NCBI RefSeq assembly: GCF_910591885.1
Contig: NC_063270.1
Span: 1,922,001 to 1,986,000, forward strand
Length of the DNA: 64,000 nt
From: Bombus terrestris
Lineage: Eukaryota > Arthropoda > Insecta > Hymenoptera > Apidae
Reading direction: 5' to 3'
The stretch's first letter is position 1. Each line of letters begins with the position of its first letter. Positions 13,201 through 22,107 of this stretch are shown here, in pieces. Position numbers and translations under genes: made by a program. The notes under the pieces are model-generated. The model was not told where the DNA came from and did not search any database. It was given only the letters and a program-made list of their open reading frames with translations.

Positions 13201-16200
13201 AGTGCGATAAATGTTTGGAAAATTACTCATGTCTAGATATATAAGAAAGAAAATATAAATATTTATATAATGAAATCTTTCAAAAGGTACAATTTATGCA
13301 ACGATACGAGCATCGAAGCTTTAAAAACTTATTATATCGTATCTTTTGTAAAATCTTTTAAAGTTAATTGTACGTCGAGTTTAGAGTAGCTTCGTTTAAA
13401 TATTAACTTCGATATTTCAAAGACTTTGCTAACAATGTTAACTTTAATTTTTTTTTATATATAATAATAATCACAGTGTAATGATTGTATAAACATTATG
13501 ACAACGATAATTATAATTGTAAGTTGAAGTTTAGTTTTTTTGGTATATGAATCATACTTTTCTGTATGTATGTATTCGACCTATGTATGTACCTGTTTAC
13601 AACTATAACCGTAAATATAATTACATGACAGTGATTGGAATTCGCGATAGCATTCAGTCGTGGTAATGATTCATTATCCTAGAAAGTAACAATTAATTAT
13701 TGAACACTGCAATTTTTAGCTTTATTCAATCTACATATATGTATTTAACAAGTGTTTTAAATATATTTCTATTATGCCAGAAAAAATATTTATACTATAT
13801 TTGATAAAATATAATTATTATATATCATAAAATATTATATTATATTTTCTCTCAAAAATAAATAAATAAATATTTTTATTCTTGAAGACAAAATATTATG
13901 ATCCAGTTTTGTCCACTCTGCAATTTCAAGAAACGCGTTATTGCCCAATATACTTGCGGATACGTTAGAGAAACGATATTCCTATAAACTTAAATACGTT
14001 TCGAAAGGTGTGCAAGCATCAGACATCAAGAAACATTTTCGAACGGAGAATACAAATCGATATATTAATTAACGTGTATTTACAGTTTGCATTATGTATT
14101 CTACAAGAAGACGATTTTTGTGATCCTTTAATCGTGTCATACCTCGCATAATGACTTTTTTTTAATGGAATTTTTTATTTAGTAAGCATTCGTCATGCTT
14201 TCTAATATATTCTACCGATGTTTCTTAAAATATCGATGTTTTCAACGTAACAGTGACAGTCAATTCAGGTTCTCATATTAAGTGTTTTAATTTACCTGAC
14301 AATATCACTGGAAACAATACCTAACAGTAATTTTCAACTTGTCGAAACAAAAAAAGAAAAGATTGTATCGTAACAAAAAACTGTATTCGTTTAACCAATA
14401 GTCCGAAAGAAGTGCTTTTCTGAAATGACCATTAACGTCTTCACCTATAAAAACACTTAACCGTTTCTGGGAATCTGACCGGCAATTAATCTTTCAGCGA
14501 TTCAATTGTTACTTCTTACAAAGCTTTTTTAATTGTTTTTCTCGATATCTATTCCTTTGATCTGATATAATCCCTAATAAACTTTAAATTTGATCTAGAA
14601 TTTTCGCACCAATTAAAGAAAGAATCTATTTCTATAGCAAGAAGCACGATTCTGAAGCCCCCCCCCCCCATTTATCGCTAATTGGATCGATATGCTTCAA
14701 CACGGCAAAATTTACATATAAAAGTATACAGTAACGCAAAAAAGTTACCCAACTGGTACCGACTGCTCTAACAGTTTTAGTTATTCGAGTTACATTGGTT
14801 TTCCTCTTAATCGATCGATACAAGGAGAGAACAGCAAGTTCCATGATGCCTTTCGTTCTTCCCACAAGATAATTCACGTATTAAATTATATATACTTTTC
14901 TTTTTAAATCGCCGCAGGCTATAAATCTACTTTAACTTGTCTTTTTTGGACGCATTCAAATTTAGTCATTGGTATTCACGGGATATTCAAGAACTACTTG
15001 GAGGAACCGGTTCCAATTCGTAGAAAATCAGAATCTGAACAACTGGTATACATATATACAGCCTATATAATGATAGAATATAATTACTGACCACGGTGGA
15101 ATTGAACAAGGACACTAAGTTTCACGTCCACAAATGTATCTAGACTTTACGGGAACATCTTAAAGAGCGGCGAATCTGTGAAAAGACTCACATGCGCGCG
15201 ATCTCTTGTAGCGTCTGGTGTTTTGGCTTTAGAGAGCGGTACCCAATGTTGCGTGGCACTGGCTTTCTCCGTATTAATTACCAAAGTATTCAAATAAATC
15301 ATCGGTGAATTTTAATTTTTTGCTGATCGTAGATGAGATCGTGGGATTATCGTCTAATAAATTATTGCCACAGAGTGTTACAGTGAATTTTTTTTGTGTA
15401 TGATTCTGTATAGCAAATGCAAATGGAAAAACTGGAAGTTGTAAAATTGGATGAAAAAGCATCGAAGTTGGAAAATTTTGTAAAATAGGCAGTGAGATAA
15501 CAGAGGATTTGTAATAGGAAATATAAGTGATTTTTTGTCTGATTGTTTCGTGTTAATGTTGGATTCTTATGTTGAAATAAAGACAACTATGGAGAGAAGA
15601 AAAAACCATAAAAAGTATTCGAACAGTACGAGGAATACACTCAAACAGACACACACAGAATCATGAAAAAAGATACAAAATTAAACCCAATGATTTTCAT
15701 AATTGAAGTGCAAAGAAGAATTAAAATAAGAATTACTTAATAATATTCTCTCTTTTTTTTTAAATTTCCTACAAATTTGTTGAGATATACATTGCATTAT
15801 ATTTAAAAAAAAATTGATAAAACCAGGATATATCAAATTACCACTAACATATTTCAACGAAACATTTTTTCATAATACTTGAACTTTAAAACACATTTTT
15901 TTGTTATCATTGCTACTTGTTCTATTGCGAGATGATAACCTTAATACAATGTAAATACAGGCTTCGTTGTTAAAACATAAAAAAAAATTAATCAGCATAT
16001 GACGCAAATAATGGTCATTGTTGTTACATAATCCAAGTTTCATTCTTTGTTTTTATGTAAAAAAGATGATTATAAATTCTAAATTTAAAACTACAATAAA
16101 TAATTATCATAATGAAATAAAATAAAATTCTAATATGCATATGTAAACATTACTTGGGCTTTAAATTTGTGCTAAAGAATTTTCTCGAAGAAATCTTTAT

Positions 16201-19200
16201 TCTACCAAGGATTATAGAATGATTAACTTACATTATGCAGAAGGAATCAGAAGAATTCACGTGTACAATAAATAAATAAGAAAAGAACATTTACTAAAAA
16301 TTGTTTGCCACAACGTTAGTTTGGGTTGATGTGACCTCTATCTCATTTAGTTTTTAAGTTCAAGGTCCCTATTCGAAGGAGTACTGGCTCCTCCAACGGA
16401 AGCGTATCTTTTCCTTTGAACTTATATATAGAATGAATCCATACGAGTCGACTAATATAAGTCACTCGGGCGAGTGACTCCGGTAGTCGCGTGTGCTGCA
16501 ATGACGAGAGCATTCTCTTAAAGTGATCTAAATGACTTTGGGACGTGACGTGATAAACGAAGAAAAGAGTGAGGCCGAGGTATGACGATTGGAACGTTCT
16601 TTCGAGGTGATCCACGATAGTAGAGTGTGCCTTGTGTTACGTCGCAGTTTCTTCATCATCCTGGTTACAGACGAAAAAAAAATTCCTTTTCGACGGATAA
16701 TGGACGATAAACAGATGTACGAGAACTCCAGCGACATACCGAAGATTAACGTGCAGCGTGCAACGATTAAGGTTAGCGAGGAAAGACTGCGGCGATACTC
16801 GTTAACCAGTTTAAAAGATTGTCGTCTCTCGGTTGATGAAAAAGATTACTGGAGAACGATAGAAGGAGACGCTGGAGCATACGAAAATGTTGAAAAAACG
16901 AGTCAGTCAAAAATGAAGCCGCTGGCTAATCACAAAAAAAGGACCAGGCATTATTCTTTGACCAGATTAAGAAATCGCCGTTCTTGTCTCAATTTCGATG
17001 ATGACAAAAACATCTTGACAAAGACAAGTGTTAACGAGACTGCTAAAGACAAAACGACACAAACTTTGAGGCTACCATTACCTGGTGAAGGAAAAACGAT
17101 ACATTGTTCTTTGTCGAATTTGAACGATCCATCAAACGATCTCCTATCCACTAGATTGGCTTCCTTTAGATCCGTCAGAAATCGACAGTCGAGTAGCTCG
17201 GAGAAAATCGTGATCGATGACATCCCTTTGATCGAAACTACGAACGATCACGTGGAAATTGATGCCGGTACACCTCCCCCAGTTGACGAATCTCTTTTTT
17301 ACGATAATCTCGACGTATTTAAACAAGCGCAAATCAACAGTAACGATCTTAGATCGATCATGTGGTCGATCTTTACGACTGCAGAAATGAAGATACTACT
17401 CGAGCTAGAAAAATGCAATACTTTGCCGGCGATGCCGCCGGGAGAACGAATGAGGAATATAGCGTACATGTGGTCTTGTTACCGTGGTTTAGTGCATCTG
17501 CTACCGAAATTGGAACAATCAGGCGCGAGACACGATTACGTGGAGCCTTGTACGGGCATGAACGCCATCCTAGCTGCTTCGTTAAGCGGTAACGTAGCTT
17601 GCATCGAGCATTTGATAAAGAGGGGCGTTGATATCAATTACAGGAATCCAATCAATCATTATACGCCTCTTCACTTCTCTGTCCTCGGAAATTCGCCGGA
17701 TGTAGCACGAATACTTCTTGATAACGGCGCAAAACCGAGCACGTATCTTTATCAGGAGACGGTCGAACCAGTTTTACATTGCGCTATCAGAGCAGGAGCT
17801 GTAAAAATAGTGAAGTTATTGTTGGAGCAAGGAGCAAGCGTTGTCGAAAAGAATCACATGGGCGAGACGCCGCTTCATGTAGCTTGTTTCATTCAGTCGA
17901 TAAAATGCGTTGAATTACTTCTAGATTCGCCTGGTACCAACATCAATGCGGTGGACCGAGCTCATAGAACTCCTCTACATTTCGCTGTGATGACTACTTA
18001 TTCTTCTGCAAAGCTCGTAGAACTTCTACTAAAACACGGTGCCCTAGTGAATGCCGCAGACAAAACTGGCTTCACTCCTCTTCATGTGGCGGCCCTGAAC
18101 GAACAATCTCACTGTGTCGATGTACTGATTTGGGCCGGTGCAGATGTTAGTGCGACCACCAGTGCCGGACTTTCCGCCTTGAACATTATACTTAGGAAGA
18201 TACCAGAATCTCTTCAGGTGTTCCGACAGAGATTAGATGCCTCGATAACACTCAGAAGACCCGTTCCTCATAACAGGGAGTTCGAAATGAGGCTACACTT
18301 CGATCTACTCTTCCCCAGTGGCAATCAATGCGAGACCAGCTTCATAAACACGTTTGTCCAGGAACGTCGTAAAGATTTACTGTCGCACCCATTGGTAATG
18401 GCTTTCTTACATCTAAAATGGGAAAAGATAAGAAAATTTTATTTACTCAGGATCCTAGTTTACGCCATGACCGTGATCTGTATGACGACTTACGTGCTCA
18501 CGGCGCTAGCTTACAAATGTTACAACTACGACGAGGCAAATAGCTCTAAGATTTGCAGCAGCAAACGTATTTCTGGATTTCTGTTCAGACGACCAGTGAT
18601 TGAGATCCAATGGTATCTCTTATTAATCTTCACTTGCATCTCTATTCCTAGGAAGATATTCGGTTTCATGGTGTACACGTCCGCGAAACAGTACTTTTCC
18701 AATATTGACAACGTGCTAGATGGCATCGTTATAATTAGCGTTTTTGTTACGTCATTCGTGTACACAGGACGTACATACGATTGGCAAAATTACGTCGGAG
18801 CATTCGCGATACTGTGCGCCTGGACAAACTTAATGTTGATGGTTGGCCAACTTCCAGCCTTTGGCACGTATGTAGCGATGTTTACCCACATACAATTCGA
18901 ATTTGCCAAGCTGTTGCTCGCTTACTCTGGATTACTGATAGGGTTCACTATTAGCTTTTGCGTAATTTTCGTCGGTGAACCATCTTTTGGCAACCCTTTC
19001 ACAGGACTCATTAAAGTGCTGGCGATGATGGCCGGAGAGTTGGACTTCGAGGGATTGATTACGCAAATCGATGAAGGTTTAGAAGGAAACTCCGAGGGAC
19101 CTTTCGTTATTTATCATCCATTGTCGGTATGCTCTCAGATCCTCTTCACGCTATTCATCGTGTTTGTCACAGTGATCCTAATGAACTTGTTGGTTGGAAT

Positions 19201-21809
19201 CGCTGTTCACGATATTCAAGGATTAAGGAATCATGCTGGTCTCACAAAGCTTGTACGGCAGACAAAATTGATCCTGTTTACGGAGATGGTGTTACATAAT
19301 AGTTCGATTCCATACGCTTTTCGAAAGTGGATGTCCGATCACAAGATTAACGTGGAAAACAGAAAAAGGGTTTTGGTAGTGAAACCGTTGAATCCTTTGG
19401 AGAAAAGGCTTCCGAAGGACATTCTAAAGGCTGCTTATGAAATCGCACAGAAAAATATACCGTTTATGAACGATGATAATATTAATCTGAGCGACCATGT
19501 GATGAGGATGAGACAGCAGAGCGAGGACTGCTTTGACTCAAATTTACAACTTGTTATCGAGAATATGGCAAACAAACTACAGTCCTACGAGGACACGATC
19601 ATGTTGCTGAAGGAGCAATTATTAGATACTAATAAAATGCTGGAGAGTGTTGTGAAAAATCTGACAAAGGAAAAGAATAATTGATATCAGCTAGGTACTG
19701 ATTGAATTGAAATTACCAAAATGTAGTTTAATCTTTGGGAACCGTGGACACACCTTAACTGTAGTTAGTTAGTAATGTGCATGTGAACGATTGCAAATGA
19801 TCAAAAACATATTTTGATGTTTAATGCGTCGATCGAAATCCGACAAAATCGATCGACCTAACTTTCTATGTAAATATCATAAGTTTAAGTATTATAACGA
19901 GTGACATATGGGGGCACAGAACCGAAAGTGAAAGTGAAAGTAGAAAGAGAAATATATTTAATAACAATGAGACATTAAGATTGATGGTATTAACTTCTAT
20001 TCTTCTTTTTATACCTTTTAGATAAACTCTTTTATATTCCATATTTATAATACTTATCAAATATAGACATTAAACTTACAGCAATAGTAATTATAAAAAT
20101 ATAGATAAGTATTTGTTAATGAGAAAATATAGCAACGTTATTCAAAGTATGTTATTCAAAGTACGGTGTTTGTTAAACGTATAAAGTACATCACGTTCGC
20201 AACATTTTAAAGGGAGAGGAAACTTGCCAAGAATCAATACCTTTTGCTAACGGACACATTTCACTGTAAGAAATTTTGAATTGACTAGGTAATTGAATTG
20301 ACTAGTGCATTTTTTAATGTTCAAAACTTTTGCAAAACAGAAATTTTTTATATAGGTATAAAAAATCTTCAATTTATGCACGTTATATAGTAAAGTAACC
20401 ACGATATGCCCTGAGGTACATAAATTTTAATGATTCTCAAACGAATGCTTAAGTTTTACTAATTTTAGAGGCAATAGAAATTATTCCTAATTGAATCTAT
20501 TTTGAATTACAGATCATATTTCCATTAATTTTTGCGGAAATGATTGACAAAGTTGATATTGAAGCAACAATTTCTGGTGGGGGTCCTACTGGACAAGCTG
20601 GCGCTGTTCGATTTGGTATTGCATGGGGGCTTCAAAGCTTTGTCAATAGTGAAATGAGAGAAAAAATGAGACTTGGTAAGGAGAACCCAATTTTCTAATT
20701 ACTTATTTATCACGGTAATTGTTCAATTTCTAGATATAAATTATATTATGTAGGAATAGTACTAATTGATTTCATGGAAAATGTGAATTTTTTAAGCTTT
20801 CTGAATGTATTTTAATAGTGCATATATTCAATAATACATTGATTTTCTAAAATATGTATGAAAATATTTCAGAAAAATTGGATTATAAAAAATTTAATTA
20901 ATATTGATTGACTTTCTAGTTGCAAATTAAATTACTTATATTCTTTCTGATAGCATACAATTTTATTTGAAAACACCCTGAAATTAAACTAATAAAAAGA
21001 AATTAAAGCGAGTCACTTAGCAAGAATTAACTTTCAACTTGAACTTAATTATTTTAAACTATTGAAAAGAAAAAAAGTTGTAATTTATTTTTCAGAAATA
21101 TAAGTTGTATTTTACAACGAAATATCTTACTACTGTGCAATTAACTGCACGTTCTCTATTAGAACAATGATTTTTACATACAATTTATAATTACAATGAA
21201 GTCAGTCACTAAATTCATTCAGCTATGATTATTTAAACGAATACAAAAATTTATAGTTAAATTATCGTTTTGTAAAATTCCTAAATAGTTATGTGCTATA
21301 ATGAAATGTAATATTTATTATAATTGAAAAATTTCTTCTGTTCTATTGTACATTTCAAGAAGCATATCAGACAACCCTTAGAATTACAATGTTATAAAGC
21401 ATACTAACAAAATTTTATATACCTACTACAATATACGTTTTTTATATCCTCTATAAATGACACGTAATAAAATATTCTTGAATTAAAATTAGATTTTTGC
21501 AGATAATACACTCACTACAATTTACTGTGTACTCAAAGCATGTAACTGAAAATTAATCGGATGTTTCGATAATAATGGAATCGATTAATAAGTGAAATGT
21601 CATTTGAATTTATCCTCAAGACTTTTAGTTGTTTCATGGTTTAATAAAATTTTGTTTAGTTTTACAAGTTATCAATTTATTTATACAAGAGAATTATTAA
21701 AAAATTACTTCTGTTAGCTGGCCTTCTAACATATGACTGGAGGAGGCGTGAAAGGAAGAAGTGGGGTCAGGAAGGAGCTCGCAGAAAATTTACGTGGAAA
21801 AAGCGTTAA
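4228..21809 (+). CDS. mRpS9: Mitochondrial small-subunit ribosomal protein S9 (uS9m)
   Basis: Eleven exons with consistent phases: 4228-4329, 4453-4579, 4663-4766, 5000-5173, 5255-5340, 5436-5511, 5584-5709, 5785-5827, 5978-6093, 20513-20675 and 21718-21809. They encode about 402 residues, close to animal MRPS9. The conserved C-terminal uS9 domain begins in exon 9 (GNGSGKITINGKDL), continues in exon 10 (IIFPL...SGGGPTGQAGAVRFGI) and ends in exon 11 with the basic tail ARRKFTWKKR, which in uS9 reaches towards the decoding site of the ribosome. Intron 9 is 14.4 kb and encloses two TRPA channel genes on the same strand. No uS9 C-terminal exon is seen nearer to exon 9, and the reading frame joins exactly (CREQ to IIFPL), so the split gene is well supported. 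The N-terminus looks like a mitochondrial targeting sequence. Confidence 0.93.
6238..6307. repeat. Two 35-bp tandem copies
   Basis: Two adjacent 35-base units (6238-6272 and 6273-6307) differ at three positions. Each contains the core AATATTGATAAGAAAATTA. This is a local duplication within the mRpS9 intron with no visible function. Confidence 0.8.
6580..6617. repeat. Triplicated 11-mer AAAGTTATACT
   Basis: The word AAAGTTATACT occurs at 6580-6590, 6592-6602 and 6607-6617. This is a short minisatellite-like cluster in the intron, probably replication slippage. Confidence 0.7.
9311..12223 (+). CDS. pyx: TRPA channel, pyrexia-like, nested in mRpS9 intron
   Basis: One uninterrupted frame of 970 codons. 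The start is the first ATG after an in-frame TAA four codons upstream. Residues about 152-500 hold nine ankyrin repeats (for example GLTPLHLSAFSNS, GYTPLHIAALNEL), the number described for Drosophila Pyrexia. The six-helix channel runs from about 542 (VGRLVFYLFYVLI) to the S6 segment near 780-806 (TIVLMNLLVGIAVHD), with a pore loop near 735-755 (KVLVMMTGELNF). Pyrexia-class channels are plasma-membrane cation channels opened by noxious heat. The C-terminus has the conserved KLVRQTKLI and VRPLNP stretches also found in the second channel. G+C is higher here than in the surrounding intron. Membership of the pyrexia/TRPA5 branch is clear; that this copy rather than the next is the true pyrexia orthologue is inferred from the nine repeats. 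Confidence 0.85.
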   Translation: MEMNHSQTSSSPPAKKKVQIERIIDMEDVTVSIPNSSKRTTMTSLLLTRWLASKSPHRTEVETNWSSDDQSLEYGTPPPIEEPHCYSMCASESSCTEEINCTLQVNKDIIKNLLVEHMRHIGGRLQLLDDLEENKMDLKNPEHFVKYYKQQEVNALLLHASFLGRIDAIAGLHKCGADLNHSEQGQGLTPLHLSAFSNSLESVQYLLTNGANIHLGRTHTPFHYAAFGNAFKVAQYFLQLGVSQESPCGEETVLHTAARSNAYNVLKLLASNNHTLNNLDCNGYAAIHHVADRGDPAGLLVLLDAGCELDVMTKKGDTALHLAAESSCVENVDLLVEKGANVHLKNHRDQTALHIASRSHSLECVEILLKKGGCDPNIEDSDGRTPLHLALGRSLLAYDVTELLIMWKANINKTDKYGYTPLHIAALNELSQCVDILILHGADLSARTKGGTSALSIILRKTPTSLNVFKQRLDASITLHQHGSATGEAELRLDFHPLLMHQQQGEIRYLGTFVKEGYKEILEHPLCQAFLHLKWQKIRKYYVGRLVFYLFYVLILTGWVMTALAHNCYNESHGQLDNTQPPLCANTTGINGFLYRHPALLEMEWYALMVLTILEAFRKLTSIPTYPSVRQFFTQAENMVEWCVILSVFATSFIYTGRTYAWQSHVGAFAVLCGWSNLMLMIGQLPIFGAYVAMFTSVQAQVFKLLLAYACLLVGFTASFCVIFPRSKSFSSPHIGLIKVLVMMTGELNFEDLFFPREEDGKSIDSGGTSWILLQVSAQLSFVLFLLFVTIVLMNLLVGIAVHDIKGLQKTAGLAKLVRQTKLICDVETALFLGLIPKRLTKLLRWTALLLPSPLRAVLTVRPLNPRESRLPRDLLSAAHKVVKDRKNMSGTLCSRKSNATAYTYLKSEPYSTFRRRSPEEDVSVDDYSVKGDLAELKKICDKNHQLLQDVMMALMNDKRIVNKEKDENN
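12891..12896 (+). terminator. Candidate poly(A) signal of pyrexia-like gene
   Basis: AATAAA about 670 bases after the stop of the first TRPA gene is the first good canonical signal I found there. Because it lies inside the mRpS9 intron on the same strand, polymerase making mRpS9 mRNA has to ignore it. Confidence 0.35.
14658..14669. repeat. Run of twelve C
   Basis: A homopolymer of 12 C bases (G on the minus strand) is conspicuous in DNA this rich in A/T. It may be a length-variable microsatellite or an assembly-sensitive site. Confidence 0.9.
16423..16479 (+). promoter_or_regulatory. Candidate core promoter of second TRPA gene
   Basis: A TATATATA run at 16423-16430 is followed about 30 bases downstream by a perfect 9+9 base inverted repeat with a two-base spacer (AGTCACTCG, GG, CGAGTGACT) at 16460-16479. 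The spacing from TATA box to palindrome fits a transcription start with a dimer-binding site on it. The coding start is about 220 bases further on. No experimental support is visible from sequence alone. Confidence 0.35.
16700..19684 (+). CDS. TRPA channel paralogue (pyrexia/TRPA5 group), nested in mRpS9 intron
   Basis: A single uninterrupted frame of 994 codons, starting at the first ATG of the open frame (MDDKQMYENSSD); the frame stays open upstream but without another ATG. The N-terminal 280 residues are charged and carry three spaced RxYSLT-like motifs. About six clear ankyrin repeats follow (residues about 280-495, for example GFTPLHVAALNEQ), then the six-helix channel from about 583, a pore loop near 770 (KVLAMMAGELDF) and S6 near 815-840 (VILMNLLVGIAVHD). 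A helical, coiled-coil-like tail closes the protein. It is a clear paralogue of the upstream channel: both share GTPPP in the N-terminal region, KLVRQTKLI after S6 and a (V)xPLNPxExRLPxD block. It may be the insect TRPA5 type; only a tree can decide. Confidence 0.82.
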   Translation: MDDKQMYENSSDIPKINVQRATIKVSEERLRRYSLTSLKDCRLSVDEKDYWRTIEGDAGAYENVEKTSQSKMKPLANHKKRTRHYSLTRLRNRRSCLNFDDDKNILTKTSVNETAKDKTTQTLRLPLPGEGKTIHCSLSNLNDPSNDLLSTRLASFRSVRNRQSSSSEKIVIDDIPLIETTNDHVEIDAGTPPPVDESLFYDNLDVFKQAQINSNDLRSIMWSIFTTAEMKILLELEKCNTLPAMPPGERMRNIAYMWSCYRGLVHLLPKLEQSGARHDYVEPCTGMNAILAASLSGNVACIEHLIKRGVDINYRNPINHYTPLHFSVLGNSPDVARILLDNGAKPSTYLYQETVEPVLHCAIRAGAVKIVKLLLEQGASVVEKNHMGETPLHVACFIQSIKCVELLLDSPGTNINAVDRAHRTPLHFAVMTTYSSAKLVELLLKHGALVNAADKTGFTPLHVAALNEQSHCVDVLIWAGADVSATTSAGLSALNIILRKIPESLQVFRQRLDASITLRRPVPHNREFEMRLHFDLLFPSGNQCETSFINTFVQERRKDLLSHPLVMAFLHLKWEKIRKFYLLRILVYAMTVICMTTYVLTALAYKCYNYDEANSSKICSSKRISGFLFRRPVIEIQWYLLLIFTCISIPRKIFGFMVYTSAKQYFSNIDNVLDGIVIISVFVTSFVYTGRTYDWQNYVGAFAILCAWTNLMLMVGQLPAFGTYVAMFTHIQFEFAKLLLAYSGLLIGFTISFCVIFVGEPSFGNPFTGLIKVLAMMAGELDFEGLITQIDEGLEGNSEGPFVIYHPLSVCSQILFTLFIVFVTVILMNLLVGIAVHDIQGLRNHAGLTKLVRQTKLILFTEMVLHNSSIPYAFRKWMSDHKINVENRKRVLVVKPLNPLEKRLPKDILKAAYEIAQKNIPFMNDDNINLSDHVMRMRQQSEDCFDSNLQLVIENMANKLQSYEDTIMLLKEQLLDTNKMLESVVKNLTKEKNN
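19685..20512. other. End of mRpS9 intron 9
   Basis: AT-rich 3' flank of the second TRPA gene with a small GAAAGT repeat near 19925-19945. It ends in the AG acceptor of mRpS9 exon 10 at 20511-20512. No other feature is seen. Confidence 0.5.
20676..21717. other. mRpS9 intron 10
   Basis: About 1 kb of AT-rich intron between the last two mRpS9 exons. No coding potential or structured element is seen in it. Confidence 0.6.
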
Positions 21810-22107
21810 TTTTCCTTTTAATTTTCCGCACACTGAAATTTATGTATTAAATTTGAACGAATTTTTATAAAATACCCATTAAACATTTCGAGATAAAATG
21901 CATGTTAATATAAAGTGGATGTTCTGTAGAAAATGGGACAAAAAATGATTCATCAATAAAATTATTAACTAAAATTTTTTTAAAGATATTATCCTTAACC
22001 TTTGAAAAACACTATATAATACACATGCATAACCATGATGTTTAAATTTATTAAATTAATTGTATTATATAACATTTTCATTTTGTATAAAGGTTTTATT
22101 TTTCCAT

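Larger units (their letters stand above)
12224..16422. other. Intron/intergenic DNA between the two TRPA genes
   Basis: Holds the 3' UTR of the first channel gene and the upstream region of the second. Most is AT-rich. About 14.9-15.3 kb has more G/C and CpG, which may mark regulatory DNA or a non-coding leader exon. No coding exon is supported; the minus-strand frames here match nothing recognisable. Confidence 0.4.

Noticed and set aside
16589..16699. Upstream extension of the second TRPA frame by 37 codons
   Set aside because: The frame is open but its first codon is TTG; the first ATG is at 16700.
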